A stretch of DNA of 64,000 nt from Planococcus sp. ISL-110 (GCF_018613575.1 NZ_JAGGPX010000007.1:95058-159057), one strand, 5' to 3'. Positions 46,843 to 56,950 are shown, numbered from the stretch's first letter. The notes: generated by a model from the letters alone, not told the origin. Numbers and translations are program-made.

Positions 46843-47457
46843 CTACAAATAACTTTTGCGCTGCATTCTTTGTTTCATTTGATAATCGATTAACGTTAGC
46901 TGCACAATCTCACCATCAATCAGATAAGGAAACTTTTTCATGCCTCTTCTGCGAAGTTCCGGAAACCGTTCACATAGCTCTGTATAGTCTTCCTTAGCTT
47001 GGTAATCCAGCGCCCTAGCTCTTAGGTTCTCTTCTTTCTCCCAAGCGCGTGAAGCTTTCTGGATAGCTTTGGTTATGACTTCGGGTGATAGCTCCACTCT
47101 TTTCTCAAAGTAGTTTTCAAGAGTAGTTGCAGTGCCTTCATCAATCGACCAAAGAAACGCTCGCCATCGACTGTACTTCTCTTTCAGTTTGATGATCCGC
47201 AGGTCATAAGCGTTCTTTGCATCCAGGATCTCGAGTGCCTGCACCTCTGTAGCAGGAGATGCACCTGGTATACCTGATCCATCATCGTAACGATAAGCAT
47301 AGTACCTTATATCCTCGCATAAGGATTCGTAGTAGTCCTCTCGCTCCCATTCCAGCTTTAAGGCTTCTACCATGGCTGTAGCAGATTGAGTTAACTCAAA
47401 TACTGAGAGCCTTCTGTTTTCGTCCAGTTCATTGACTGGTTCCAATTCACGGACCAA
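46843..47457 (-). CDS. hypothetical island protein, possible late-gene regulator (204 residues)
   Basis: The N-terminal helix LSVFELTQSATAMVEALKLE is followed by YYESLCEDIRYYAYRYDDGS, a glycine/proline turn with GIPGASPATEVQALEILDAK, and a C-terminal helical part with EVITKAIQKASRAWEKEE. The arrangement resembles ArpU/RinA/DUF1492-like phage late transcription regulators, which also sit at the end of the replication module, but similarity is by pattern only. TTG at 47457 is eight bases after GGAGG; the GTG at 47466 overlaps that site. Confidence 0.5.
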   Translation of the reverse strand: MVRELEPVNELDENRRLSVFELTQSATAMVEALKLEWEREDYYESLCEDIRYYAYRYDDGSGIPGASPATEVQALEILDAKNAYDLRIIKLKEKYSRWRAFLWSIDEGTATTLENYFEKRVELSPEVITKAIQKASRAWEKEENLRARALDYQAKEDYTELCERFPELRRRGMKKFPYLIDGEIVQLTLIDYQMKQRMQRKSYL

Positions 47458-47487
47458 GGTCACCACCTCCGTATCTCTTTGCTATGC

Positions 47488-47814
47488 TCATTCAAATACA
47501 TGTGTATGTGCTGCGCTTGCTTCCCAGTAACTGTGTTCTATTCTTTGCCTGCGATCACTTAGGCTCTCTTTATCCAGAGCCGGCATCTGTTCACGCTCAA
47601 ATTCATCCAATAAAGAATAGATAATGTAAATGTCCTGCATCGGCCGCAGTGTTTCTTTATAGACTTCCTGCATCTTCTCCCACTCTTTATGGATTCCTAT
47701 ACTTGCTTTATAGAATTCACAGTAGGCAAGAAACCGCGTTTCCATCATGGTTAGTTCCGTTAATACCTTTGAGACTTTTTCATGGCAGCGTTTCAGCGTT
47801 GCTTCATCGGTCAT
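47488..47814 (-). CDS. hypothetical island protein (108 residues)
   Basis: An all-helical protein: LKRCHEKVSKVLTELTMMET, FLAYCEFYKASIGIHKEWEK and DIYIIYSLLDEFEREQ. I recognise no family. AAGGAG with eight bases precedes the ATG at 47814. It sits 30 bases ahead of the 204-residue gene at 46843 and 15 bases behind the small gene at 47830, in one transcript. Confidence 0.6.
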   Translation of the reverse strand: MTDEATLKRCHEKVSKVLTELTMMETRFLAYCEFYKASIGIHKEWEKMQEVYKETLRPMQDIYIIYSLLDEFEREQMPALDKESLSDRRQRIEHSYWEASAAHTHVFE

Positions 47815-47829
47815 GAGGTTATCTCCTTT

Positions 47830-48009
47830 TTAACCTACGATTTTGAAAACGAATACGTAAGTCATGTAATCCTCGATTTCCGTTACATGAGAGGTAATGT
47901 CTAGGATTTCGATATTTTGTTCGTTGCATTCAGCAATAAACTCATTCACGCCTTGGGTTGCTTTTCCGGCGTTTATCCATTGCTTTACTTCGATTCGAAA
48001 GTTGTTCAT
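47830..48009 (-). CDS. small island protein, unknown (59 residues)
   Basis: ATG at 48009 follows AGGAGGCTAAAAA. The 59 residues read MNNFRIEVKQWINAGKATQG, VNEFIAECNEQNIEILDITS, then an alternating strand ending VFVFKIVG. The fold looks alpha-beta-beta. I recognise no family. It is the first gene after the iteron array and is easily missed because it is short. Confidence 0.6.
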   Translation of the reverse strand: MNNFRIEVKQWINAGKATQGVNEFIAECNEQNIEILDITSHVTEIEDYMTYVFVFKIVG

Positions 48010-48039
48010 TTTTTAGCCTCCTATTCTTATCTTTTTTTC

Positions 48040-48313
48040 ATTGCTAGTTTTGAGCAATAAAGCAATAAATCAGCAATATGCTTAAAGTCATACAGGTCAT
48101 GGCTTCGCACCTCTTTTATTGCTTATTGCTGTAATTATTTCTGAAAATAATATATGGGTGTACTCCAATTAATTCGTATAGAGGACACACACCAATGTTT
48201 TAAGGTAAGAATCCCGAGCAATACGGCAATGTAGCAATAAAAGTGGTGAAACACCTTTCATAGCGTAGGTTTGCTCTTATTGCTACCTTATTGCCGAGCA
48301 TTGCTGTTATTGC
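48040..48313. other. ATTGC iteron array, probable replication origin of the island
   Basis: The pentamer ATTGC/GCAAT occurs 13 times in 274 bases, mostly as AGCAATAA. A left cluster lies at 48040-48129 (six copies) and a right cluster at 48218-48313 (seven copies), flanking an AT-rich centre (48130-48200). It starts directly behind the 3' end of the primase-helicase gene. This is the layout described for SaPI origins, two iteron sets around an AT-rich segment next to rep. No gene lies in 48010-48315. Confidence 0.7.
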
Positions 48314-48315
48314 TG

Positions 48316-50658
48316 TTATCTCTCTTTGAAACCTTTGACTGTTTTCCAATTACCGTTGATTTTCAACATCTTATCTTTCCAAACAAGGTCGTACTTTGCC
48401 CCGACTGCTTCTTTGAACCGCTTCATGCCGAAAGTATGGCGAATATTGTTTTTGTCGCACCACTCAAGATAGTCTTCAAAAGTTCGCGTCCCTGGGCTTT
48501 CAATAAAATACTCTCTATCGAATTCAGCAAAGAAATCAGTAAGCGGATCGTTTAAATCCGAAAACTCTTTAGCGGCCTCAACCACTTTTTCGTTATAAGT
48601 AAGAACTGTGCCAGTCCGATTATTCATTTCTTTAATCGCTTCTACCGCTAATTTGAGAACGTACTCCCTGGCACTGTCGGACTCTAATTTCTTCATACTT
48701 TCAGGTTCAGTGAGTGCTTCAGGATCTGATAGAAAGTTGTGGTCAAAAGGAATGATATACAGCCGCTTATTTATCTGACTGCCATATTCTTTGAAATTCG
48801 GATAGTGATTACTTGCTGTGATACAAACTGTATTCATTTGCACAGTCCGGCTATCTTTATTCTTTGCCTCTATCTCGAGGTACCCGCCTGTGATGATGGT
48901 TTTCAGACTGCCTGAATCTTTAATAGGTTCGTCCGGCTGATCGTCAACGATATTCGCCAATTTTCCGTATATACTACTCCCGGCAAATGTATTTTCAGCT
49001 AGCCTGTGAGGACTTACCGCTGATATATTCCCGCCTGAATTGAAAGTTTTTTGAATCATGTATAACACCGTTGATTTTCCGTTGTGTGCCGAACGTCCGT
49101 ACAGATAAAACATTTTCGGAACTAACAGCGTGGGATATAGTACAGCTCCGAACATTTCATGAATGTTTGTAATGGAAGCACCGTGTCCTTTTGTGACTTT
49201 ATACAACGTACTTTCAACAAAACTGTCATGTGCTTCTGGATTGTAGTTAGTCGGAACTTTCTTTGTTACGAAAACAGCAGGTGTGAATTCTTGAAACTCC
49301 ATTGTTTTCAAGTGCAATAAACCATTGTTCACTGCTACGAATTCAGCAGATTCTTCTTTTTCTACTGGTGACATATCTATAATGTAATCTTGTATTTCCT
49401 TGATGTTGTTATTTTTCAGCACTTCCAGGCTACGTATGATTGAGCGTAAATGCCTACACGTTTTGTCGATTTCATAGATGCCTTTTGACGGACTATAAAT
49501 ATATAAGTCTCCATTTCTATCCGGGAACCTCACAACACTGTTTTCTTGCAATACATAATGAGCGAATCTATCATGTAGCAGGGAATGTGTGCCGTTTTCG
49601 TTCAGCTTCCACCAATCGCCTTTTTTGATTTCTTTCATACCGCCATTTACATACAGTTCAAAACTAAAGTTTTCATCATAGTAAGCTTTGACTGCTTCAT
49701 CGTTCTGACAAAGTTCTATCATCGCTTTATAGCTCGGCTTTTCTCTCATTTCTTCTTGGCCGCTGTCAAGATGTCCGAATTTATGAACTCTCACTAGATC
49801 AAACGCGTTGACGTTCATGCCGCTAATTGGATCTGTACCATGGTTAGAATGAAAGTGTATGTTCTCGTCATACAATACTGCCCCACCTTTTGTAGACCCC
49901 CCCAGGTAGGTATAACGGTCACGGCCATTGAAAGGCTCATAAACACCTGGTAAGAACTTCTCTAGCACAGCTGTAATGGAGTAAACACTGCACCATGCAC
50001 CTACCCAGTTTTGTTTTTCGCGCGGGTCACGCTTTTTAAAGTCTCCATTAGTGAACTGTGTTATCTCACCTATCGACTTGCCATATCCTTCTGGTACACC
50101 ATCGGGGTTGAAAAAAGGTAAGTCCCGGAATTGCACCTCATAGTTTTCGATGTTTTGGCAAGTAGGATAGTACATGATCTGTGATAGCGTTTTGCTCACG
50201 TTATCCGTTTTAATTTTCAACATATCCGCCACGAATTGAGAAGTAACTCCGTATTCATGAGGAGAAACCGGACGAGAGAAAGGAACGATCAATCTATATC
50301 TAGGATTAGTTGCTGTGCTATTGTGCGTTGAATAGAGGAAGGCTGCGAAGTTAGAATAATTTTCGACATTTTCCCATACTTCAATTCCTTCGCTATCATC
50401 AATATCGAGCGTTAGAATACTCCGATTAAGAACATTGGCATTTTTGCGCTCACCTTCCACGAACCCGCCGACAAAACCACCGGCACTTCCTTTCTTATGC
50501 GAGATTTTAGGCATCATTAAATCTTCGATGAATTGCCCGTACATAATTTTCTTGTTTTCTTTAACTTCGATATTTGTAATAGAAGAAAAATTTGATATAT
50601 CAATTAGTCGATCGTACTTTAGTTCGATTGGTTTCTCGATAGTTGCGTTTTTCGGCAA
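48316..50658 (-). CDS. primase-helicase fusion replication protein (AEP primase / D5_N / SF3 helicase)
   Basis: The 780-residue protein has an N-terminal archaeo-eukaryotic primase-like domain with NRSILTLDIDDSEG (acidic pair D85, D87) and NPRYRLIVPFSRP. A middle D5_N-like part follows. The C-terminal superfamily 3 helicase has Walker A GRSAHNGKST at 521-530, Walker B LANIVDD at 567-573 and the sensor region VCITASNHYP. Such proteins open the origin, unwind it and prime synthesis for phages, satellites and plasmids. Start TTG at 50658, eight bases after GGAGGGG. The iteron array behind it is the likely target. It is alone between the regulator genes and the small genes. Confidence 0.88.
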   Translation of the reverse strand: MPKNATIEKPIELKYDRLIDISNFSSITNIEVKENKKIMYGQFIEDLMMPKISHKKGSAGGFVGGFVEGERKNANVLNRSILTLDIDDSEGIEVWENVENYSNFAAFLYSTHNSTATNPRYRLIVPFSRPVSPHEYGVTSQFVADMLKIKTDNVSKTLSQIMYYPTCQNIENYEVQFRDLPFFNPDGVPEGYGKSIGEITQFTNGDFKKRDPREKQNWVGAWCSVYSITAVLEKFLPGVYEPFNGRDRYTYLGGSTKGGAVLYDENIHFHSNHGTDPISGMNVNAFDLVRVHKFGHLDSGQEEMREKPSYKAMIELCQNDEAVKAYYDENFSFELYVNGGMKEIKKGDWWKLNENGTHSLLHDRFAHYVLQENSVVRFPDRNGDLYIYSPSKGIYEIDKTCRHLRSIIRSLEVLKNNNIKEIQDYIIDMSPVEKEESAEFVAVNNGLLHLKTMEFQEFTPAVFVTKKVPTNYNPEAHDSFVESTLYKVTKGHGASITNIHEMFGAVLYPTLLVPKMFYLYGRSAHNGKSTVLYMIQKTFNSGGNISAVSPHRLAENTFAGSSIYGKLANIVDDQPDEPIKDSGSLKTIITGGYLEIEAKNKDSRTVQMNTVCITASNHYPNFKEYGSQINKRLYIIPFDHNFLSDPEALTEPESMKKLESDSAREYVLKLAVEAIKEMNNRTGTVLTYNEKVVEAAKEFSDLNDPLTDFFAEFDREYFIESPGTRTFEDYLEWCDKNNIRHTFGMKRFKEAVGAKYDLVWKDKMLKINGNWKTVKGFKER

Positions 50659-50698
50659 GTTGTAATCCCCTCCTGTCTGTACGAATTTTTTCTGCTTC

Positions 50699-50787
50699 TA
50701 TAATTTCGAAATGTGAGTTATAATCTTCAATAAGATGTTTTATTATTTAGCTGACTTCTCACTGCCCGGTGAGAGGTCTTTTTTTTG
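50699..50787 (+). ncRNA. candidate antisense RNA opposite the leader of the replication gene
   Basis: On the plus strand two TATAAT boxes (50699-50704 and 50719-50724) are followed by a strong terminator: GACTTCTCAC, loop TGCCCG, GTGAGAGGTC (50753-50778) and eight T. No plus-strand gene lies upstream, so the terminator fits a short transcript of about 60-80 bases complementary to the mRNA between the regulator gene and the primase-helicase start. No good -35 box is seen. Confidence 0.3.
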
Positions 50788-51252
50788 TTTTAAACTCCAA
50801 TCCATATGACTCAATTGCATGTTAGGAATTTTAGTGAGTTCAAAGTGGATTAAAGCAGCATCGAAAACCACGCCTTGTTTTGCTTCTCCATCCTCCAAAC
50901 GTTTTAAGAACTTCTGCGAGATCCCCATGTATTCTGAAATAATAGCCGGGTGAACACCGGATAATATTCGAGCTTCCTTAAATGTGATTGTTTCCCCTGA
51001 TGGTAAATATTCCTTAATTTCGCCTTTAGCGATTAAAAGTTGCAGCTTAGCGAAACCATTTTTGAATGATTCATAGTTGCTCCAGACTTCCTCAATTGTC
51101 TTAGCCAAGTTATCTGAAGTATGGAATTGAGTTCCGAATGCGGAAGCTCTTCCAATGAATGCGTTGCCTGCTTTTAGAATTTCCAATTTGAATGTCGTTT
51201 TGGCTGCTTCTAAAGTGGTTGCTGGTGATGCCTCGAATTTTTTAGTTGTCAT
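50743..51252 (-). CDS. island regulator with C-terminal helix-turn-helix
   Basis: The 169-residue protein has an unassigned N-terminal half (LEILKAGNAFIGRASAFGTQ and FKNGFAKLQLLIAKGEIKEY) and a C-terminal Xre-like helix-turn-helix, TFKEARILSGVHPAIISEYM followed by GISQKFLKRLEDGEA. It starts with an ATGA overlap on the excisionase-like gene. Its last codons form the stem of a plus-strand terminator. It precedes the replication gene, so a control of replication is plausible but unproven. Confidence 0.65.
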   Translation of the reverse strand: MTTKKFEASPATTLEAAKTTFKLEILKAGNAFIGRASAFGTQFHTSDNLAKTIEEVWSNYESFKNGFAKLQLLIAKGEIKEYLPSGETITFKEARILSGVHPAIISEYMGISQKFLKRLEDGEAKQGVVFDAALIHFELTKIPNMQLSHMDWSLKQKKDLSPGSEKSAK

Positions 51253-51566
51253 TTGTAATCAATCTCCTTTTTTAGTTTATTAAAAAATTTAATGTCATTA
51301 TTTGTAGCACTCATGCTGGCTGTCATATCGTCCAGAAATGCGTCCACTTCATTTCGCTTAAATAAAAATTTATTACCTAACTTGTAGTACTTGAGACCAT
51401 TCTTAACCAATCTGTCTTCAATAGTAGGTTTGCTTAGGTTTAAATAATTAGCCAAATCGTTATAAGTCATGAAATATTTTTGTTTTGCTAATTCTTCGAC
51501 ACGGTCGTTAATCGCTTTTTCAAGCATAGAATTTACTGTGTGTTCATCAATTTGAACATTCAGCAT
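51249..51566 (-). CDS. excisionase/MerR-like helix-turn-helix protein
   Basis: The 105-residue protein has a central winged-helix of the HTH_17/excisionase type, FMTYNDLANYLNLSKPTIED followed by RLVKNGLKYYKLGNKFLFKR and EVDAFLDD. Such proteins direct the integrase toward excision or act as transcription factors. The ATG at 51566 follows the stop of the Cro-like gene without a gap, and its own stop overlaps the next gene. Position second in the operon opposite the repressor fits an excisionase. Confidence 0.75.
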   Translation of the reverse strand: MLNVQIDEHTVNSMLEKAINDRVEELAKQKYFMTYNDLANYLNLSKPTIEDRLVKNGLKYYKLGNKFLFKRNEVDAFLDDMTASMSATNNDIKFFNKLKKEIDYK

Positions 51567-51803
51567 TTAAATCACCACCCTTTTTGTTTCTACCTTTTCT
51601 TTAATCGTAAAAATATCATTAAAGTTCAATTGCAAACCTTCACAGATTTTTTTAGCAGTATCAGGCCGTGGACATTGTTTGCTGTTTGAAATTTGAATAA
51701 GTGTAGATTCTGATATCCCGCAATGACGGGCAAAAGCTCTTTTACTGAAACCCTTTTCGGAAACTGTTCGATTAAACTGCCTGGGATTTTTTAGAACAAT
51801 CAA
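51567..51803 (-). CDS. Cro-like Xre-family regulator
   Basis: The 78-residue protein has an Xre helix-turn-helix: FSKRAFARHCGISESTLIQI, then SNSKQCPRPDTAKKICEGLQ and LNFNDIF. It is first in the minus-strand operon, divergent from the larger repressor, the position of Cro in lambda-like switches. Start TTG at 51803, eight bases after AAGGAGG. The promoter TTGACA/TATGAT lies at 51879-51907. Confidence 0.82.
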   Translation of the reverse strand: MIVLKNPRQFNRTVSEKGFSKRAFARHCGISESTLIQISNSKQCPRPDTAKKICEGLQLNFNDIFTIKEKVETKRVVI

Positions 51804-51821
51804 AACCCTACCTCCTTTCGA

Positions 51822-51932
51822 ATAACCAATTGATAAACTCTTATAACCAATATGCTGGTTATTTGAAGAATTAAGTTAATCATAACGATTAAATGATTGG
51901 TTGTCAAATCATTTTGATTAGTATATTGGTTA
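51822..51932. promoter_or_regulatory. operator/promoter region of the island switch
   Basis: On the minus strand a perfect TTGACA (51902-51907), a 17-base spacer and TATGAT (51879-51884) drive the Cro-like operon. Five half-sites of the type TAACCAAT or ATTGGTTA occur: about 51823-51831, the inverted pair ATAACCA-N6-TGGTTAT (51843-51862, counted as two), 51896-51903 overlapping the -35 box, and 51925-51932. These are the likely binding sites of the repressor and/or Cro. Confidence 0.65.
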
Positions 51933-51992
51933 AAACGATTAGTTGTGATATCATTACATTAATAAACTATTAGAAATATCGGAGGTGTCACG

Positions 51993-52607
51993 ATGGGATT
52001 GATTCATTGTAATTTAAGAGTTTTAATGGCTCAGCGAGGCTTAAATATTCAAAAGGTGAAAGATCAAACTACTTTGTCTAGAACAACTATTTCTAATTTG
52101 TATAATAATTTGGGTTCGGGAATACAGTTTGGAACGCTAATCGAATTGTGTGAACTACTGAATTGTAAGCCGGGTGATTTACTATCCTATATACAAATGG
52201 AAATGGATTTTAAAGTAGATGCAGAAAGAGGATACAGCGTAAGAGAAGATACACTTGTGGATGAAAAAGGGAATGAACGAGAGTATGTTTCCGAAATACA
52301 AATTGACCTTAATATGAATACTTCCTTGCTGTATGAAGGTAAAAAAGACAACTTAGAATTCGAAGTTTATGTTGAGTATCATCTAGATGAAAAGAAAGAA
52401 ATGAGTAGTATAGTCGTGGCCTCATCAGCTGATCTTGATAAAAGTTTAGATAACCTTGTTATTCCACACGCAAAAGAATATTTTCTTGAGGAATTAAGTG
52501 ATTACCTTATAAACTGGGGGCATGATAGATTCTATGGTAATGAAATAGAAGGCATATCAAACTTAAGTGTTAATCATGGCTTTCTTATCGAAGAGAAAGG
52601 TAAATAA
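51993..52607 (+). CDS. Xre-family repressor of the island, novel C-terminal domain
   Basis: The 204-residue protein has an N-terminal Cro/C1-type helix-turn-helix (MAQRGLNIQKVKDQTTLSRT, TISNLYNNLGSGIQFGTLIE, LLNCKPGDLLSYI). A 135-residue beta-rich acidic C-terminal part follows (EIQIDLNMNTSLLYEGKKDN, FEVYVEYHLDEKKEMSSIVV). It has no S24 peptidase Ser-Lys motif, so RecA-induced self-cleavage is unlikely; induction may need a partner protein, as for Stl of SaPIs. ATG at 51993 follows GGAGGTGTCACG. The integrase gene starts two bases after its stop. Confidence 0.78.
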   Translation: MGLIHCNLRVLMAQRGLNIQKVKDQTTLSRTTISNLYNNLGSGIQFGTLIELCELLNCKPGDLLSYIQMEMDFKVDAERGYSVREDTLVDEKGNEREYVSEIQIDLNMNTSLLYEGKKDNLEFEVYVEYHLDEKKEMSSIVVASSADLDKSLDNLVIPHAKEYFLEELSDYLINWGHDRFYGNEIEGISNLSVNHGFLIEEKGK

Positions 52608-52609
52608 CC

Positions 52610-53833
52610 ATGGCATATATCTATAAACGGGGCAGTAAATGGGCCTACCGCGCATACGCTGGCAAAGACCCTGCTACCGGAAAGGATAAGCAGGCCAGTA
52701 AGTCTGGATTTCTAACAAAAAAAGACGCTCAATTAGCCGCAGCATTGTTTGAACGTCAATTTCATAACGGCGAATATGTAGAACCCTCTGCCATAACATT
52801 TGAAGCACTTTGCAATGACTGGTTAAAGCACTATCTTTCACAAGGCGCAAAAGAAAGCAGTCATAGGGCTAGGCGAATAGCGCTCAATCATGTTATTAAT
52901 GAGTTCGGCCAAACGCTGATACAGAAAATAACAAAAAAAGCCTATCAAGATATGATAGACGAACTTTCCAGCCGATTCAGCACAAACTATGTTTCCAGTA
53001 TTCACACCTCTGCTAACATGGTTTTTATTTATGCTCATGAAAATAAAATGATTAAAGACTTACCTTCAAAGGACATACGGCTGCCGAAAAAGAAAAAGAC
53101 CGTTGCCGATCTGGAAAATGACAGTATCAATGAAAAGTTTCTTGAAAAAGAAGAATTAGAGGAATTTTTAAACGTCGCAAAACATGAAGGGTTAGAAGGC
53201 GATTTATTAACATTCACCATGCTGGCGTATACAGGCCTGCGTATAGGTGAAATGCTCGCTTTGAAATGGGCGGATATTGATTTTACAAATCATACTTTAC
53301 GTGTGTATAAAACTTACTACAACCCTACTAATAACAAGTTAGGGTATCAGCTTCTCACACCTAAAACCGAAAGCTCTGTACGTACGATTTCCATTGATAC
53401 AGTTTTAATTGACCTGCTCAAGCTTCATAAAGCAGAACAGGACAAAATCAAAATAGAAAATGACATATTTTATAAAGACGATGGCTTTCTTTTTGCTGGC
53501 AATGAAGGATACCCGAAAACAATAAAGCATATTGCAATTCGTATGCAGCGTCTTTTAAAAAGAACACACATAAAAAAGAACGTAACACCTCATTCATTCA
53601 GACATACGCATACCTCTTTACTGATTGAAGCGAATGTACACATCAAGGAAATTCAAGAACGCTTAGGGCATAGCGATATAAATACAACAATGGACATTTA
53701 CGCACACATGACAAAGAACATAAAGAAAGAGGCCTCCACTAAGTTTAGTAACTTAATGAAAGACCTCTCTGATAAACTTATTCAGGAAAACATGCACAAA
53801 AACATGAACATGAATCATTTAGAACGCTTGTAA
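52610..53833 (+). CDS. int: tyrosine recombinase (island integrase)
   Basis: The 407-residue protein has an N-terminal AP2-like arm-binding domain (AYIYKRGSKWAYRAYAGKDP), a SAM-like core-binding domain and a catalytic domain. The full catalytic set is visible: R211 (AYTGLRIGEM), K252 (LTPKTESSVR), H328 and R331 (TPHSFRHTHTS), H354 (LGHSDINTT) and Y364 (MDIYAHMT). It lies 31 bases from the attR core, the usual place for an integrase. It is coupled to the repressor gene. All residues look intact, so it should be active. Confidence 0.95.
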   Translation: MAYIYKRGSKWAYRAYAGKDPATGKDKQASKSGFLTKKDAQLAAALFERQFHNGEYVEPSAITFEALCNDWLKHYLSQGAKESSHRARRIALNHVINEFGQTLIQKITKKAYQDMIDELSSRFSTNYVSSIHTSANMVFIYAHENKMIKDLPSKDIRLPKKKKTVADLENDSINEKFLEKEELEEFLNVAKHEGLEGDLLTFTMLAYTGLRIGEMLALKWADIDFTNHTLRVYKTYYNPTNNKLGYQLLTPKTESSVRTISIDTVLIDLLKLHKAEQDKIKIENDIFYKDDGFLFAGNEGYPKTIKHIAIRMQRLLKRTHIKKNVTPHSFRHTHTSLLIEANVHIKEIQERLGHSDINTTMDIYAHMTKNIKKEASTKFSNLMKDLSDKLIQENMHKNMNMNHLERL

Positions 53834-53864
53834 ACGTTGTTATATCAACGTTTATAGGCGTTTT

Positions 53865-53866
<2 letters not shown>
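53823..53866 (+). terminator. integrase terminator at the right edge of the island
   Basis: AACGC...TAAACGTTG pairs with CAACGTTTA...GCGTT around the loop TTATAT, ending in six T that run into the att core. On the minus strand it lacks a good U-tract for groEL. Confidence 0.75.
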
Positions 53867-55812
<1,946 letters not shown>

Positions 55813-55849
55813 TTGAAACACCCTCCTCAAATTATCTAAATGTTCTCGC

Positions 55850-55876
55850 TTAGCACTCTCAACCTCTGAGTGCTAA
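55850..55876. promoter_or_regulatory. CIRCE operator (HrcA binding site)
   Basis: A perfect TTAGCACTC, nine bases, GAGTGCTAA. It sits between the groES promoter and start and marks HrcA control of the chaperonin operon by heat. Confidence 0.97.
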
Positions 55877-55886
55877 CCCACTAACA

Positions 55887-55915
55887 AGTTTAATAAAATC
55901 TTCTGTCTTTTGCAA
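55887..55915 (-). promoter_or_regulatory. sigma-A promoter of groES-groEL
   Basis: On the minus strand TTGCAA (55910-55915), a 17-base spacer and TAAACT (55887-55892) immediately precede CIRCE. Confidence 0.75.
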
Positions 55916-56005
55916 GCAGGAACCATTATGATTTTGATTTCTTTGCGGTTATTCTCTGAAAGCTCTACAATAGAAAGAGCATCCATCAGTGAAAGGAATT
56001 ACATC

Positions 56006-56851
56006 ATGCCCACCAAACGAAAAACCTTTATAGACAATTTTTTAAAAAATGACAGCACTCCCCGCCCAAAAGCTAAACAGACCAGCGGCCACCGCCCGAA
56101 ATCCCAAGGCAAAAAGACGCCGCTGTATGTATTATTGATTTTTATTGCTGCACAACTTTCACCGATCCTGTTTATCGCTCCCACCCTGAGTTACTTTCAG
56201 GGGCAGGGCATGGACAAGGCAGCTGCCGGCGCCGCCACATCAGGCTGGCTGATTTTCCTAACCATGGGCATTGCCTTTCTTCTTACGCTGCTCATCATTT
56301 TCCGGGACAAGCGCTTTTTTGATATTTGGAAAGGCACGAAATCCAGCTTTTTCATGTCAGTCGTCTGGGGCTTTCTCGGCTTCTTGCTCTTACTAATTGG
56401 GCAATCGATTGCCGCTTTAATTGAAATGAAGGTTCTCGGCATTGATCCCGGTTCTGAGAATACCGCTTCATTAGTTAACATCGCTGAAGCCGTGCCGCTT
56501 GCGATCGTATCGATTGTGCTGTTTGGACCGATTCTTGAAGAACTGGTTTTCCGCCGCGTCCTTTTCGGTTCGCTCAACCAAACGACCAATTTCTTTTTTG
56601 CGACAGCCATCAGTGCTTTGGTGTTCGCTTTGATCCATTTTGACTTTACGCACTTGCTGCTGTACTTTACTACCGGGTTGATCTTGGCATTCCTGTACCA
56701 GAAAACCAAGCGCATCATCACGCCGATCATCGCCCATATTTGCCTGAACGGCTATGTCATGCTGATTCAACTCAATATGGATAAGATTTTGGAATTCCAA
56801 AAACAGATGGAAAAGCTTCAATCAGCAGGACTTTCCTTCATCTTCCAATAA
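56006..56851 (+). CDS. CPBP-family intramembrane protease (YdiL-like)
   Basis: The 281-residue protein has a basic N-terminal tail and about eight membrane segments. The CPBP/ABI motifs are FGPILEELVFRRVLFGSL (glutamate pair), ISALVFALIHFDFTHLLLYF (histidine) and TPIIAHICLNGYVM. Members are glutamic intramembrane endopeptidases, like Rce1 and B. subtilis YdiL, which lies in the same place next to groES. The start ATG at 56006 has AAAGGAATTACATC before it; the frame to 55910 would overlap the groES promoter. Its target is unknown. Confidence 0.85.
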   Translation: MPTKRKTFIDNFLKNDSTPRPKAKQTSGHRPKSQGKKTPLYVLLIFIAAQLSPILFIAPTLSYFQGQGMDKAAAGAATSGWLIFLTMGIAFLLTLLIIFRDKRFFDIWKGTKSSFFMSVVWGFLGFLLLLIGQSIAALIEMKVLGIDPGSENTASLVNIAEAVPLAIVSIVLFGPILEELVFRRVLFGSLNQTTNFFFATAISALVFALIHFDFTHLLLYFTTGLILAFLYQKTKRIITPIIAHICLNGYVMLIQLNMDKILEFQKQMEKLQSAGLSFIFQ

Positions 56852-56950
56852 CCAATAAAATAGAATCAAAACGAACGGGCTAGGTGGTGATGTTTGCTGC
56901 ATAGCCGGTTTTGCTATAACCGAAGAACATGCCTCCATTTGGAGACATAA

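Noticed and set aside
48040..48313. CRISPR array
   Set aside because: The ATTGC units are 5-8 bases, irregularly spaced and in both orientations, without 25-40-base repeats or spacers; iterons explain them. I saw no CRISPR array anywhere in the window.
55910..56005. N-terminal extension of the CPBP protease
   Set aside because: It would overlap the groES promoter and has no ribosome binding site; the ATG at 56006 fits better.
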